A DNA stretch of 7,967 nucleotides from an uncultured Anaerolineales bacterium (GCA_913040765.1 CAJWIA010000058.1:1-7967), one strand, 5' to 3'; positions 1 to 5,849 are shown, counted from the stretch's first letter. The notes: a model not told the origin generated them from the letters alone. A program made the numbers and translations.

Positions 1-94
1 TCACTATACGATTACGGTCAATTATCATCTGCATTGGCACCTCATACTGTATAGAAATACTTGTGAGAGTATCCCCAGTCTGCACCTCATGAAA
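1..94 (-). other. LysM domain (start of) at the C-terminus of the M1-like lipoprotein
   Basis: Residues 521-551 of the lipoprotein match the LysM pattern: aromatic/His-x-Val, then TGDTL, then I-S-x-x-Y-x-V, then an x-x-I-x-x-x-N segment (MIIDRN). LysM domains bind N-acetylglucosamine glycans such as peptidoglycan. The domain follows a Pro/Thr-rich linker (AQPPTATPVQ). The window ends near the end of this repeat, so further repeats may lie outside. Confidence 0.8.
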
Positions 95-1654
95 CCTCTG
101 CACTGGAGTTGCCGTAGGTGGTTGAGCCAGATTATATGCAGGAGTTAGAGCCGGTAGAATGTCAGGCATCTTAATATTCTCATCAAAATAACGGTTAATG
201 ATTTCTTCTGGATACTCTGTAGTGTGACTTCGCAATGTCTTGAAAAATGCAGTCCCATCCATTATTCGAAAAATGCCTCTACGAAATAAGTCGCGAGTGA
301 AACTTCGGAATTTATTATTCCCCATTTCAGTGCGCAATTCATGTAGAAAACGGGCTCCCATCCGGTAAGTATTTTGCAACATTTCCTGTCTGTTCTTCAT
401 ATCGTACACAGTCCTATTCAAAACACCATCTGGCTGCCAGTAATCAATACGATCAGTCCAAAACCACTCCTTCATATCTGGATAATATTTTTCGAGATAC
501 ATATATTCTGAGTACATTGCAAACGACGCACCAATCCAAGGTTCGGTTATTGCATCATATCCCACTAATTGACCCCACCACAATTCCGAAAGTGTTAATG
601 GGACAAGTACCATCAACAATGAATCGGGCTGGCCACTGTAATTATCAAACCCTTGCCCAGAATGAAGCAATAATCCTCCAGACGCTATGCTGGATCGATA
701 ATGATTTTGTGCGATAACTAAACTACGATATGGGTAGTGTCCATATCTGTCATTGAACAACACTAGTGATCTAGTGGCGGCATTGAGAACAGCATCACCA
801 GCATAGCTATCTCCGGATAAATGGAATAGATATACGGTTACACCAGCCTCGGTTTTAGTTTTTAGTTCATAATTCGGACTAGCGCTAAATGCAATGCTTC
901 GAGCATTTTGCATTTGGAAGATCCAATCATTTCCTCTACGTTCTACAGGTCCACCACTAGCAACAACAATCCCATCAGGAACATTAATAACCAATTGATA
1001 GTCAGATACCTCCGTGACTATGGGCCAATTAGCTCCAATATCAGGCCATCTTATCCAACCTATACCAGCCTGATAAGGCACAAGTCGCGGGTACCAGTTC
1101 ACAAATTGCAGCACATCTTCACTATACCCAATATCACCCACTGGGCTCAGTGACGCTAAATCTACTTGTGTTGCTTCAAGACCATAGGTAATTGTTATCA
1201 TCCGAGATTCGTTTGGATTTATGAACTTTGATAATTGAAAATTAATAAAACCATCGGATGTGACCTGCATCTGCGTTGCTGAAGCCTCAACACCATCTCG
1301 CATTTTTACTTCACTAAGAACAAACCGATCAGTTTGCAAAACTGGAGGCAAGTAAAACACAAGTTCATTCCACGCATCGGGACCAGGATTCACTACCTCC
1401 ACAAGCTGTGTGACTTTAGCACTATGACCAGCATAATCTAAAGAAACATCAAAGTTATAATTGGTGATAGCACCTAATTGGCTTGTTACCTGAGACGTAG
1501 AATTCCCATCATCCTCTAATAGTGGGTTATCTTTAATGCCAGGAGAAACAAAAGTTGGTAAGGGTTGTGGAGTTGCTGGATTGCTATCAGTACATGACGA
1601 CAGGCTATAGGCAACCAACAAACTGTATGTAATCCAAATGATTTTCCGTATCAT
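1..1654 (-). CDS. Lipoprotein: M1-peptidase-like domain lacking zinc ligands, plus LysM (partial)
   Basis: The frame is open from an ATG at 1654 to the left edge, giving 551 residues with the C-terminus missing. The start is supported by GGAG (1663-1660), five bases upstream. Residues 1-21 are a lipoprotein signal peptide: MIRK, a hydrophobic stretch, then lipobox LSSC with Cys21, so an outward-facing membrane-anchored protein is expected. A Pro/Ser/Thr linker follows, then a beta-rich region (about 60-260) like the N-terminal part of M1 peptidases, then an M1 catalytic-type region (about 280-490). The M1 scaffold is clear in LWWGQLVGYDAITEPW (358-373) and YRMGARFLHELRTEMG (430-445). However, the HExxH position reads LTLSE (353-357), the third zinc-ligand Glu position is Ala376, and the GxMEN-like site reads GGLLLHS. 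Peptidase activity is therefore unlikely. Residues 521-551 (FHEVQTGDTLTSISIQYEV) begin a LysM peptidoglycan-binding domain, cut by the window edge. A scaffold or sensor role at the cell wall is inference. Confidence 0.85.
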   Translation of the reverse strand, partial: MIRKIIWITYSLLVAYSLSSCTDSNPATPQPLPTFVSPGIKDNPLLEDDGNSTSQVTSQLGAITNYNFDVSLDYAGHSAKVTQLVEVVNPGPDAWNELVFYLPPVLQTDRFVLSEVKMRDGVEASATQMQVTSDGFINFQLSKFINPNESRMITITYGLEATQVDLASLSPVGDIGYSEDVLQFVNWYPRLVPYQAGIGWIRWPDIGANWPIVTEVSDYQLVINVPDGIVVASGGPVERRGNDWIFQMQNARSIAFSASPNYELKTKTEAGVTVYLFHLSGDSYAGDAVLNAATRSLVLFNDRYGHYPYRSLVIAQNHYRSSIASGGLLLHSGQGFDNYSGQPDSLLMVLVPLTLSELWWGQLVGYDAITEPWIGASFAMYSEYMYLEKYYPDMKEWFWTDRIDYWQPDGVLNRTVYDMKNRQEMLQNTYRMGARFLHELRTEMGNNKFRSFTRDLFRRGIFRIMDGTAFFKTLRSHTTEYPEEIINRYFDENIKMPDILPALTPAYNLAQPPTATPVQRFHEVQTGDTLTSISIQYEVPMQMIIDRNRIV

Positions 1655-1732
1655 GAATACTCCAATTATCGAAATATACACCGAAATCACATAGAATCAT
1701 ACCTCTAGCAGCAGTATACAGAGCAACCCCGA

Positions 1733-1741
1733 TGGTATAAT
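1733..1741 (+). promoter_or_regulatory. Extended -10 promoter for the MBL/iscS/mnmA operon
   Basis: TGGTATAAT is a full extended -10 element (TGn plus consensus TATAAT at 1736-1741). No good -35 hexamer lies 16-18 bases upstream, which an extended -10 can tolerate. The predicted start of transcription is about 1748, giving a leader of about 14 bases that begins at the AGGAGG ribosome site (1748-1753), eight bases before the ATG at 1762. This is predicted from sequence only. Confidence 0.5.
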
Positions 1742-1761
1742 GATGCTAGGAGGAAAAAGTT

Positions 1762-2406
1762 ATGGAAATCGCTTGGCATGGATATTCATGCTTTAGGTTG
1801 ACTGAGCGAAACTCAGCATCTATAGTAACAGACCCTTTCAACAAAAGTATTGGATTGGCATCTCCTCGCCTAAAGGCAGATGTCGTCACTATTAGTCATG
1901 ATGCTCCTGGTCATAGCAATTCGGACAATGTTAAAGGAGCACGTACTATTACAGGTCCAGGCGAATATGAAATCGGTGGTGCATTCATCACTGGTGTTAA
2001 CACATCATCCAATAAACAAGAAGAGAGTTCTGAAACATCACCCAATACTGCTTATGTAATAGATTATGATTCTGCAAGTGTCTGCCATCTGGGTGACATG
2101 AATGCTATTCCATCACAAACACAAATTGAAGCCTTAGGAACAGTAGACGTTTTACTTGTACCTGTAGGCGGAGGAAAAGGACTGAATGCGGCTCAGGCTG
2201 CAGAAATAATAAGCTTAATTGAACCATCCATAGTAGTACCCATGCATTATAGAGTTGGCAAAGTCAAAGTTAATTTGGACCCATTGAGCCGTTTCCTGAA
2301 AGAAATGGGGTTGGGAAAAGTTAATTCTGAGCCTAACCTCAAAGTGATCAAATCTAGTTTGCCTGAGGAGACACAAGTTAGAGTACTAGAACCCAAAACA
2401 GGATGA
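1762..2406 (+). CDS. MBL-fold (UlaG-like / Lactamase_B_3-type) protein with altered metal motif
   Basis: This 214-residue protein belongs to the metallo-beta-lactamase fold group often annotated as Zn-dependent hydrolase or UlaG-like. Visible landmarks are WHGYSCF (5-11), TDPF (23-26), VTISHDAPGHS (42-52), GPGEYEIGG (65-73), CHLGDM (108-113) and VVPMHY (158-163). These retain His46, His51, His109, Asp112 and His162. The usual H-x-H-x-D-H core is changed: the second His is Ala48 and the Asp before the last His is Gly50, so a normal two-metal centre is doubtful. There is no signal peptide, so it is probably cytoplasmic. AGGAGG eight bases upstream supports the start. It is the first gene of the operon, 45 bases ahead of the next. 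The substrate is unknown, and a link to tRNA thiolation is only positional. Confidence 0.85.
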   Translation: MEIAWHGYSCFRLTERNSASIVTDPFNKSIGLASPRLKADVVTISHDAPGHSNSDNVKGARTITGPGEYEIGGAFITGVNTSSNKQEESSETSPNTAYVIDYDSASVCHLGDMNAIPSQTQIEALGTVDVLLVPVGGGKGLNAAQAAEIISLIEPSIVVPMHYRVGKVKVNLDPLSRFLKEMGLGKVNSEPNLKVIKSSLPEETQVRVLEPKTG

Positions 2407-2451
2407 ATCTGAGTAGTTTATTTTGAAACTCAAATGACCTGAGGGCTCAAA

Positions 2452-2751
2452 ATGGTAAAAATAATACTCACCTGGGACATTAAGCCAAATCTTGAGCAGG
2501 AATATTTTGATTTTGTTGTACGAGAATTTGTGCCTGGGATTACCCAATTAGGCATAAAACCTACCGACGCTTGGTATACACTTTATGGAGATTGTTCACA
2601 AATACTTACAGCCGGAGTATCAGAAACAAAAGAGAAAATACAGGAAATATTAAGCAGTGATGAGTGGGAAAACTTAGAGACTCGACTGCTTGATTTCGTT
2701 GATAACTTTGAACATAAAGTTGTAAATGCTCGCCAGGGTTTTCAACTTTAA
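2452..2751 (+). CDS. Conserved small protein, probable dimeric alpha/beta-barrel type, function unknown
   Basis: This 99-residue soluble protein begins MVKIILTWDIKPNLEQEYFDF, continues with PTDAWYTLYGD (37-47), and ends in a helix (SSDEWENLETRLLDFV) and strand (NFEHKVVNARQGFQL). The strand-helix-strand-strand-helix-strand order, with an opening 'W.ikpg.e.ey..f' segment, resembles ferredoxin-like dimeric alpha/beta-barrel proteins (ABM/NIPSNAP-like). I recall similar sequences from Chloroflexota genomes. No catalytic residue is evident. GAGG (2441-2444), seven bases before the ATG, supports the start. It lies 45 bases after the MBL gene and 22 bases before the desulfurase, so it is very likely co-transcribed. 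Its job cannot be told from the sequence. Confidence 0.8.
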   Translation: MVKIILTWDIKPNLEQEYFDFVVREFVPGITQLGIKPTDAWYTLYGDCSQILTAGVSETKEKIQEILSSDEWENLETRLLDFVDNFEHKVVNARQGFQL

Positions 2752-2773
2752 AAACACTTTCTAGGTCACAAAA

Positions 2774-3931
2774 ATGGATAAGCACATATACATGGATTAT
2801 GCTGCTACGACTCCAGTGGATCCTGAAGTAGTAGCAGCTATGCTACCATTTTTTTCTAATGAATACGGGAATCCTTCTTCAATACATCGTTGGGGACAAC
2901 GTGCCGATTACGCCATTACTACAGCTCGGGAAGAAATAGCTGGGATATTGTGCTGCGAAGCAGATGAAATTATTTTCACTTCTTGTGGTAGCGAAAGCAA
3001 CAATCTAGCACTTCGCGGAATAGCATTAGAAGCCCGTGAGCTAAATAAAGGAAACCATTTAATAATATCGGCTATAGAACACCCTGCAATACTAAGAACT
3101 GCCCAACAACTGCAAAAGCACTATGCTTTTGATGTTACGATATTACCAGTTGACCAACATGGATTCATCTCTCCAAAAGATTTGACAAATGTCATACAGC
3201 CTGACACATTTTTAGTATCTATTATGTACGCTAACAATGAAATAGGTGTTATTCAACCAATTGCAGAGCTTGCTGCAATTACTCATGAACACAATATATT
3301 GTTTCACTCAGACGCAGTTCAAGCAGCTGGTCAATTGTCGTTAGACACTGAAAAATTAGGTGTAGACCTGATGTCTGTCAGTGCACATAAGTTTTACGGA
3401 CCTAAGGGTGTTGGATTGCTGTATGCAAAACGTAACACATTGTCACACTCACACCAGACTGGTGGAAGTCAAGAAAATGGTCTTAGAGCAGGCACACAAA
3501 ATGTTCCATTAATAGTGGGTATGGCAACTGCATTAAAGATAGTTTCTGGCAGACAGTCGCACGACAACAGTAAAATGAAAGTTTTACGTGACAAACTGAT
3601 TGAATCTGTGTTAGACAATATATCTGAATCAATCCTAACAGGTCATCGTACTTGCAGATTGCCAAACAATGCTAGTTTTGCATTTGAAGGAATAGACGGA
3701 AATGAGTTATTAATGCACTTAGACTTATTAAATATTGCCGCTAGTTCGGGATCAGCATGTAAGACCGGCAGTCCCGAACCATCAAATGTCCTTACTGCAC
3801 TTAATCTATCGCCAAAATTATCTCTTGGATCATTGCGGTTGAGTTTAGGACGTGATACAAAAGACAGTGATATAGAATATATTCAACAAGTTCTACCTAA
3901 GGTTGTTAATAATATGAGAGGCACTCTTTAG
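2774..3931 (+). CDS. iscS: Cysteine desulfurase (IscS/NifS family, YrvO-like context)
   Basis: This PLP enzyme converts L-cysteine to L-alanine and carries the sulfur as a persulfide. At 385 residues it has the normal family length and is intact. Hallmarks are YMDYAATTPVDPEV near the N-terminus, SCGSESNNLAL (70-80) for phosphate binding, IEHPA with PLP-stacking His103, HSDAVQ with Asp180 and Gln183, SAHKFYGPKGVG with Schiff-base Lys206, and SSGSACKTG with catalytic Cys329 in a long flexible loop (class I, IscS/NifS type). A weak AGGT lies seven bases before the ATG. Its stop (TAG 3929-3931) overlaps the GTG of mnmA by one base. This arrangement matches dedicated desulfurase-MnmA pairs such as Bacillus YrvO-MnmA, so its main client is probably MnmA. 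A general Fe-S supply role cannot be excluded. No IscU, IscA or Tus gene is nearby. Confidence 0.96.
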   Translation: MDKHIYMDYAATTPVDPEVVAAMLPFFSNEYGNPSSIHRWGQRADYAITTAREEIAGILCCEADEIIFTSCGSESNNLALRGIALEARELNKGNHLIISAIEHPAILRTAQQLQKHYAFDVTILPVDQHGFISPKDLTNVIQPDTFLVSIMYANNEIGVIQPIAELAAITHEHNILFHSDAVQAAGQLSLDTEKLGVDLMSVSAHKFYGPKGVGLLYAKRNTLSHSHQTGGSQENGLRAGTQNVPLIVGMATALKIVSGRQSHDNSKMKVLRDKLIESVLDNISESILTGHRTCRLPNNASFAFEGIDGNELLMHLDLLNIAASSGSACKTGSPEPSNVLTALNLSPKLSLGSLRLSLGRDTKDSDIEYIQQVLPKVVNNMRGTL

Positions 3932-5001
3932 TGAAAAAAGACCGGATAGCAGTTGCAATGAGTGGTGGAGTTGACAGTTCAGTTGCTGCAGCACTACTGA
4001 AAAACCAGGGGTATGATGTTTTTGGACTGATGTTACGACTTTGGAGCGAGCCAGGACAGGATAATAACGGTCAAAATCGCTGTTGTAGTCCGGAATCGGT
4101 TTCACGCGCACGCCAAGTAGCTGCCATTCTTGATATCCCATTTTTTGTCATAGATACGCGCAAAGAATTTCACCAAGATGTAGTGAAATTCTTTATAGAT
4201 AAGTATAGTGCTGGCTTAACACCAAATCCATGTCTTGAATGCAATCGTAATATACGCTGGGGACACCTAATGCACAAAGCACTTTCCATGGGCGCTACAC
4301 ATATTGCTACAGGACACTATGCGCGCATAATTAAGAATGGAAGGAAATGGCAATTGCTTCGAGGATATGACAACGACAAGGATCAATCTTACGCACTAAG
4401 TATGCTTGGACAATCTGAGCTAAAACGCACATTGTTTCCTGTTGGATCTTACACTAAGACTAAAATCAGGTCGTTAGCCAGTGATTTTGCGTTACCGGTA
4501 GCACAACGTCAGGACAGTCAAGACCTGTGCTTCTTAGCAGACAAGGACTACAGAAGATTTATGCATGATTACGCTCCACAATCCCTTAATCCAGGACCTA
4601 TCATGAACAGCAGTGGAGAAACGCTGGGAGAGCACAAAGGGCTCCCTTTGTACACTATAGGTCAACGTAAAGGTATAGGTATTTCTGCATCAGAACCATT
4701 ATATGTTTTATCTAAAAACCAATCAGACAATACCCTAATAGTGGACAAACTTTCTAAACTAGGCAAAAAATGCCTAAAAGCTAAAAAAGTTAACTGGATC
4801 AGCGGAAATTTAACAGAACGTAAGATCAGAGCTGAAGTACAGATCAGATACACAGCAAAGGCAGAAGCAGCTTGGATTAAACCCATTAATGACAATGAAG
4901 TAGAAGTAGAGTTTGATCATCAGATAAATGATATTACTCCCGGACAGGCTGCCGTATTCTATCAAGACAGTGTATGCCTGGGAGGAGGAGTTATTGACTA
5001 A
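3931..5001 (+). CDS. mnmA: tRNA-specific 2-thiouridylase MnmA
   Basis: MnmA adenylates the C2 of wobble uridine 34 in tRNA-Lys, -Glu and -Gln and replaces its oxygen with sulfur. The 356-residue length is typical. Seen in order are the PP-loop SGGVDSS (11-17), RCCSPESVSRAR (50-61), TPNPCLECNRNIRWG with the expected nucleophile Cys104, GHYAR (128-132), DKDQSYAL (149-156), SQDLCFL with the second catalytic Cys200, and the C-terminal beta domain from about YTIGQRKGIG (241-250). Start is GTG at 3931, overlapping the desulfurase stop (TAGTG), with GAGAGG (3916-3921) nine bases upstream. Translational coupling and direct persulfide transfer from the desulfurase are likely. Cys101 forms a CxxC with Cys104, giving three cysteines (101, 104, 200) that could bind an Fe-S cluster; this is inference. 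Confidence 0.97.
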   Translation: MKKDRIAVAMSGGVDSSVAAALLKNQGYDVFGLMLRLWSEPGQDNNGQNRCCSPESVSRARQVAAILDIPFFVIDTRKEFHQDVVKFFIDKYSAGLTPNPCLECNRNIRWGHLMHKALSMGATHIATGHYARIIKNGRKWQLLRGYDNDKDQSYALSMLGQSELKRTLFPVGSYTKTKIRSLASDFALPVAQRQDSQDLCFLADKDYRRFMHDYAPQSLNPGPIMNSSGETLGEHKGLPLYTIGQRKGIGISASEPLYVLSKNQSDNTLIVDKLSKLGKKCLKAKKVNWISGNLTERKIRAEVQIRYTAKAEAAWIKPINDNEVEVEFDHQINDITPGQAAVFYQDSVCLGGGVID

Positions 5002-5267
5002 TGACAACACCAGCCTACCTCATTTCAATCATATTAGCAACGCTTTATGGTGCAGTGTTTCACCTATACAAAGGAGGAGATGCAAGCAGGATATTACTCT
5101 ACGTAGTATCTAGCTGGATGGGTTTTATTATAGGACATAATGTTAGCCAAATAGTAGGAGCTTCTATATATTCCATTGGTCCATTAAATGCAGGGATGGC
5201 TTCACTAGGTTCAGGATTAGCTTTGGTGTTAGCTCACTGGCTTGCAAAACACAACCGTGCAGATTGA
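5001..5267 (+). CDS. Small three-helix inner-membrane protein, function unknown
   Basis: This 88-residue, strongly hydrophobic protein has three likely membrane helices (about 4-22, 30-48 and 61-81) separated by a short basic loop (HLYKGGDASR, 21-30) and a loop around SQIVGASIYSIGPLN. It has a short charged tail (KHNRAD). The ATG shares its A with the mnmA stop (taATG), and the run GGAGGAGGAG at 4981-4990 supplies a strong ribosome site inside the end of mnmA. It is therefore the last gene of the operon. The FHL-gG-R-LLY-SW-GF-GH pattern looks like a conserved Chloroflexota small membrane protein from memory, but I cannot name a function. No catalytic or transport motif is visible. Confidence 0.78.
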   Translation: MTTPAYLISIILATLYGAVFHLYKGGDASRILLYVVSSWMGFIIGHNVSQIVGASIYSIGPLNAGMASLGSGLALVLAHWLAKHNRAD

Positions 5268-5297
5268 TGCATATATCTGCGATGCAGTTACCAGCTC

Positions 5298-5311
5298 AAG
5301 TCAATTGACTT
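5298..5311. repeat. 14-bp perfect palindrome, possible operator
   Basis: AAGTCAATTGACTT reads the same on both strands and has no spacer, so it suits a dimeric DNA-binding protein better than an RNA hairpin. It lies 31 bases after the membrane-protein stop and about 128 bases before the next ATG. The TTGACT it contains has no -10 partner at proper spacing. A palindrome of this length could also arise by chance in A+T-rich DNA. Confidence 0.4.
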
Positions 5312-5373
5312 TATACCAAACCTAAAAGTCATCTATAACAAGATTACCTCTTTGCAAGACTCACAATCTTCCT

Positions 5374-5422
5374 ATATCACAAGTAGACTAGTCTGCCAAG
5401 CAGACTAGTCTACTTGTGATAT
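5374..5422. repeat. Perfect 23-bp inverted repeat with 3-nt loop
   Basis: The arms at 5374-5396 and 5400-5422 are exact reverse complements around the loop CAA. Each arm contains the self-complementary decamer AGACTAGTCT (5385-5394 and 5402-5411), so the element is also two tandem palindromes centred 17 bases apart. No T-tract follows on either side. The right arm ends two bases before the extended -10 element and covers the -35 position. It is most likely an operator. A cruciform or RNA hairpin, a small mobile-element remnant, or a Rho-type/bidirectional termination structure is possible. Confidence 0.8.
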
Positions 5423-5423
5423 G

Positions 5424-5432
5424 TGCTATAAT
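5424..5432 (+). promoter_or_regulatory. Extended -10 promoter, predicted to give a leaderless transcript
   Basis: TGCTATAAT is a perfect extended -10 (TGn plus TATAAT at 5427-5432). Seven bases further lies 5439, exactly the A of the chosen ATG. No ribosome-binding sequence precedes that ATG (only CCGAAA), consistent with leaderless initiation. The -35 position (about 5404-5409) lies within the inverted repeat and has no consensus hexamer, so bound protein there could block or assist polymerase. Confidence 0.6.
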
Positions 5433-5438
5433 CCGAAA

Positions 5439-5849
5439 ATGGGTACAGAATTCCAAGAACCTAGTCCAAAAACCGGATGTAGGCTACCGGCTATCATTGG
5501 CATAACATTAGCATTGATGTTTGTTACTATAACAGTATTGCTGATACTCCTTGTGCGCAATCCCGAAATCGCACAACTTGTCAAAGACCTAATGGTAATC
5601 ATTCTGGCAATTGAAGCATTATTCATTGGTCTAGCAATAATCCTAGCAATAATCCAGATTACTAGATTTATACGTTTACTACAAGACGACATCAAACCTA
5701 TATTGAAGCAAGCCAATGAGACGATCAGCACGGTACGTGGTGCCACTAACATGGTCAACGACAACCTAACAGGACCTCTTATGAAGATTGCTGGCACTTT
5801 GTCAGGAACAATACGGTTCTTGAAGATAATATGGCCTAATCGCAACTAA
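5439..5849 (+). CDS. Two-helix membrane protein with DUF948-like amphipathic tail
   Basis: This 136-residue protein has a short polar N-terminus (MGTEFQEPSPKTGCRLP), helix 1 at about 16-39, a short link (RNPEIAQLVKD), helix 2 at about 51-77, and then an amphipathic tail (LLQDDIKPILKQANETISTVRGATNMVNDNL...). The tail resembles the helical repeats of DUF948-type proteins, which often sit beside YtxH genes, as here. I chose ATG 5439 because a promoter fits it exactly. An in-frame ATG at 5421 would add MCYNPK, but it lies inside the inverted repeat and upstream of the -10. Cys14 is not in a lipobox. A role in the envelope or in stress response is inferred from the neighbour only. The next gene starts 40 bases downstream. 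Confidence 0.75.
   Translation: MGTEFQEPSPKTGCRLPAIIGITLALMFVTITVLLILLVRNPEIAQLVKDLMVIILAIEALFIGLAIILAIIQITRFIRLLQDDIKPILKQANETISTVRGATNMVNDNLTGPLMKIAGTLSGTIRFLKIIWPNRN

Larger units (their letters stand above)
5268..5438. other. 171-bp intergenic region with two dyads and a promoter
   Basis: There is no coding sequence of note between the operon end and the next gene. The gap contains a 14-bp palindrome (5298-5311), a weaker inverted pair AAGATT/AATCTT (5340-5345 and 5365-5370), a perfect 23-bp inverted repeat (5374-5422) and an extended -10 promoter (5424-5432). No hairpin here is followed by a run of T, so I see no clear intrinsic terminator for the upstream operon. Confidence 0.75.

Noticed and set aside
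517..1153. Plus-strand open frames of 66 and 81 codons opposite the M1-like lipoprotein
   Set aside because: They lie within the long, domain-bearing minus-strand gene and have no ribosome sites or recognisable content.
1696..1726. Minus-strand promoter for the lipoprotein gene (TTGCTC at 1726-1721 with TATGAT at 1701-1696)
   Set aside because: The spacer is 19 bases and both hexamers are imperfect. Other A+T-rich hexamers in the gap fit about as well, so I could not choose one.
5305..5339. TTGACT (5305-5310) and TATAAC (5334-5339) as a -35/-10 pair
   Set aside because: The spacer is 23 bases, well outside the working range, and the TTGACT is better explained as half of the palindrome.
5374..5422. 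Reading the large dyad as an ordinary intrinsic terminator of the upstream operon
   Set aside because: It lacks a T-tract on either strand, sits over 100 bases past the operon's last stop, and lies directly against a strong -10 element, so an operator explains the position better.
5426..5845. A 139-codon open frame on the minus strand opposite the two-helix membrane protein
   Set aside because: It mirrors the plus-strand gene, has no ribosome site, and its product lacks domain-like features. The plus-strand protein has sensible helices and a family-like neighbour.
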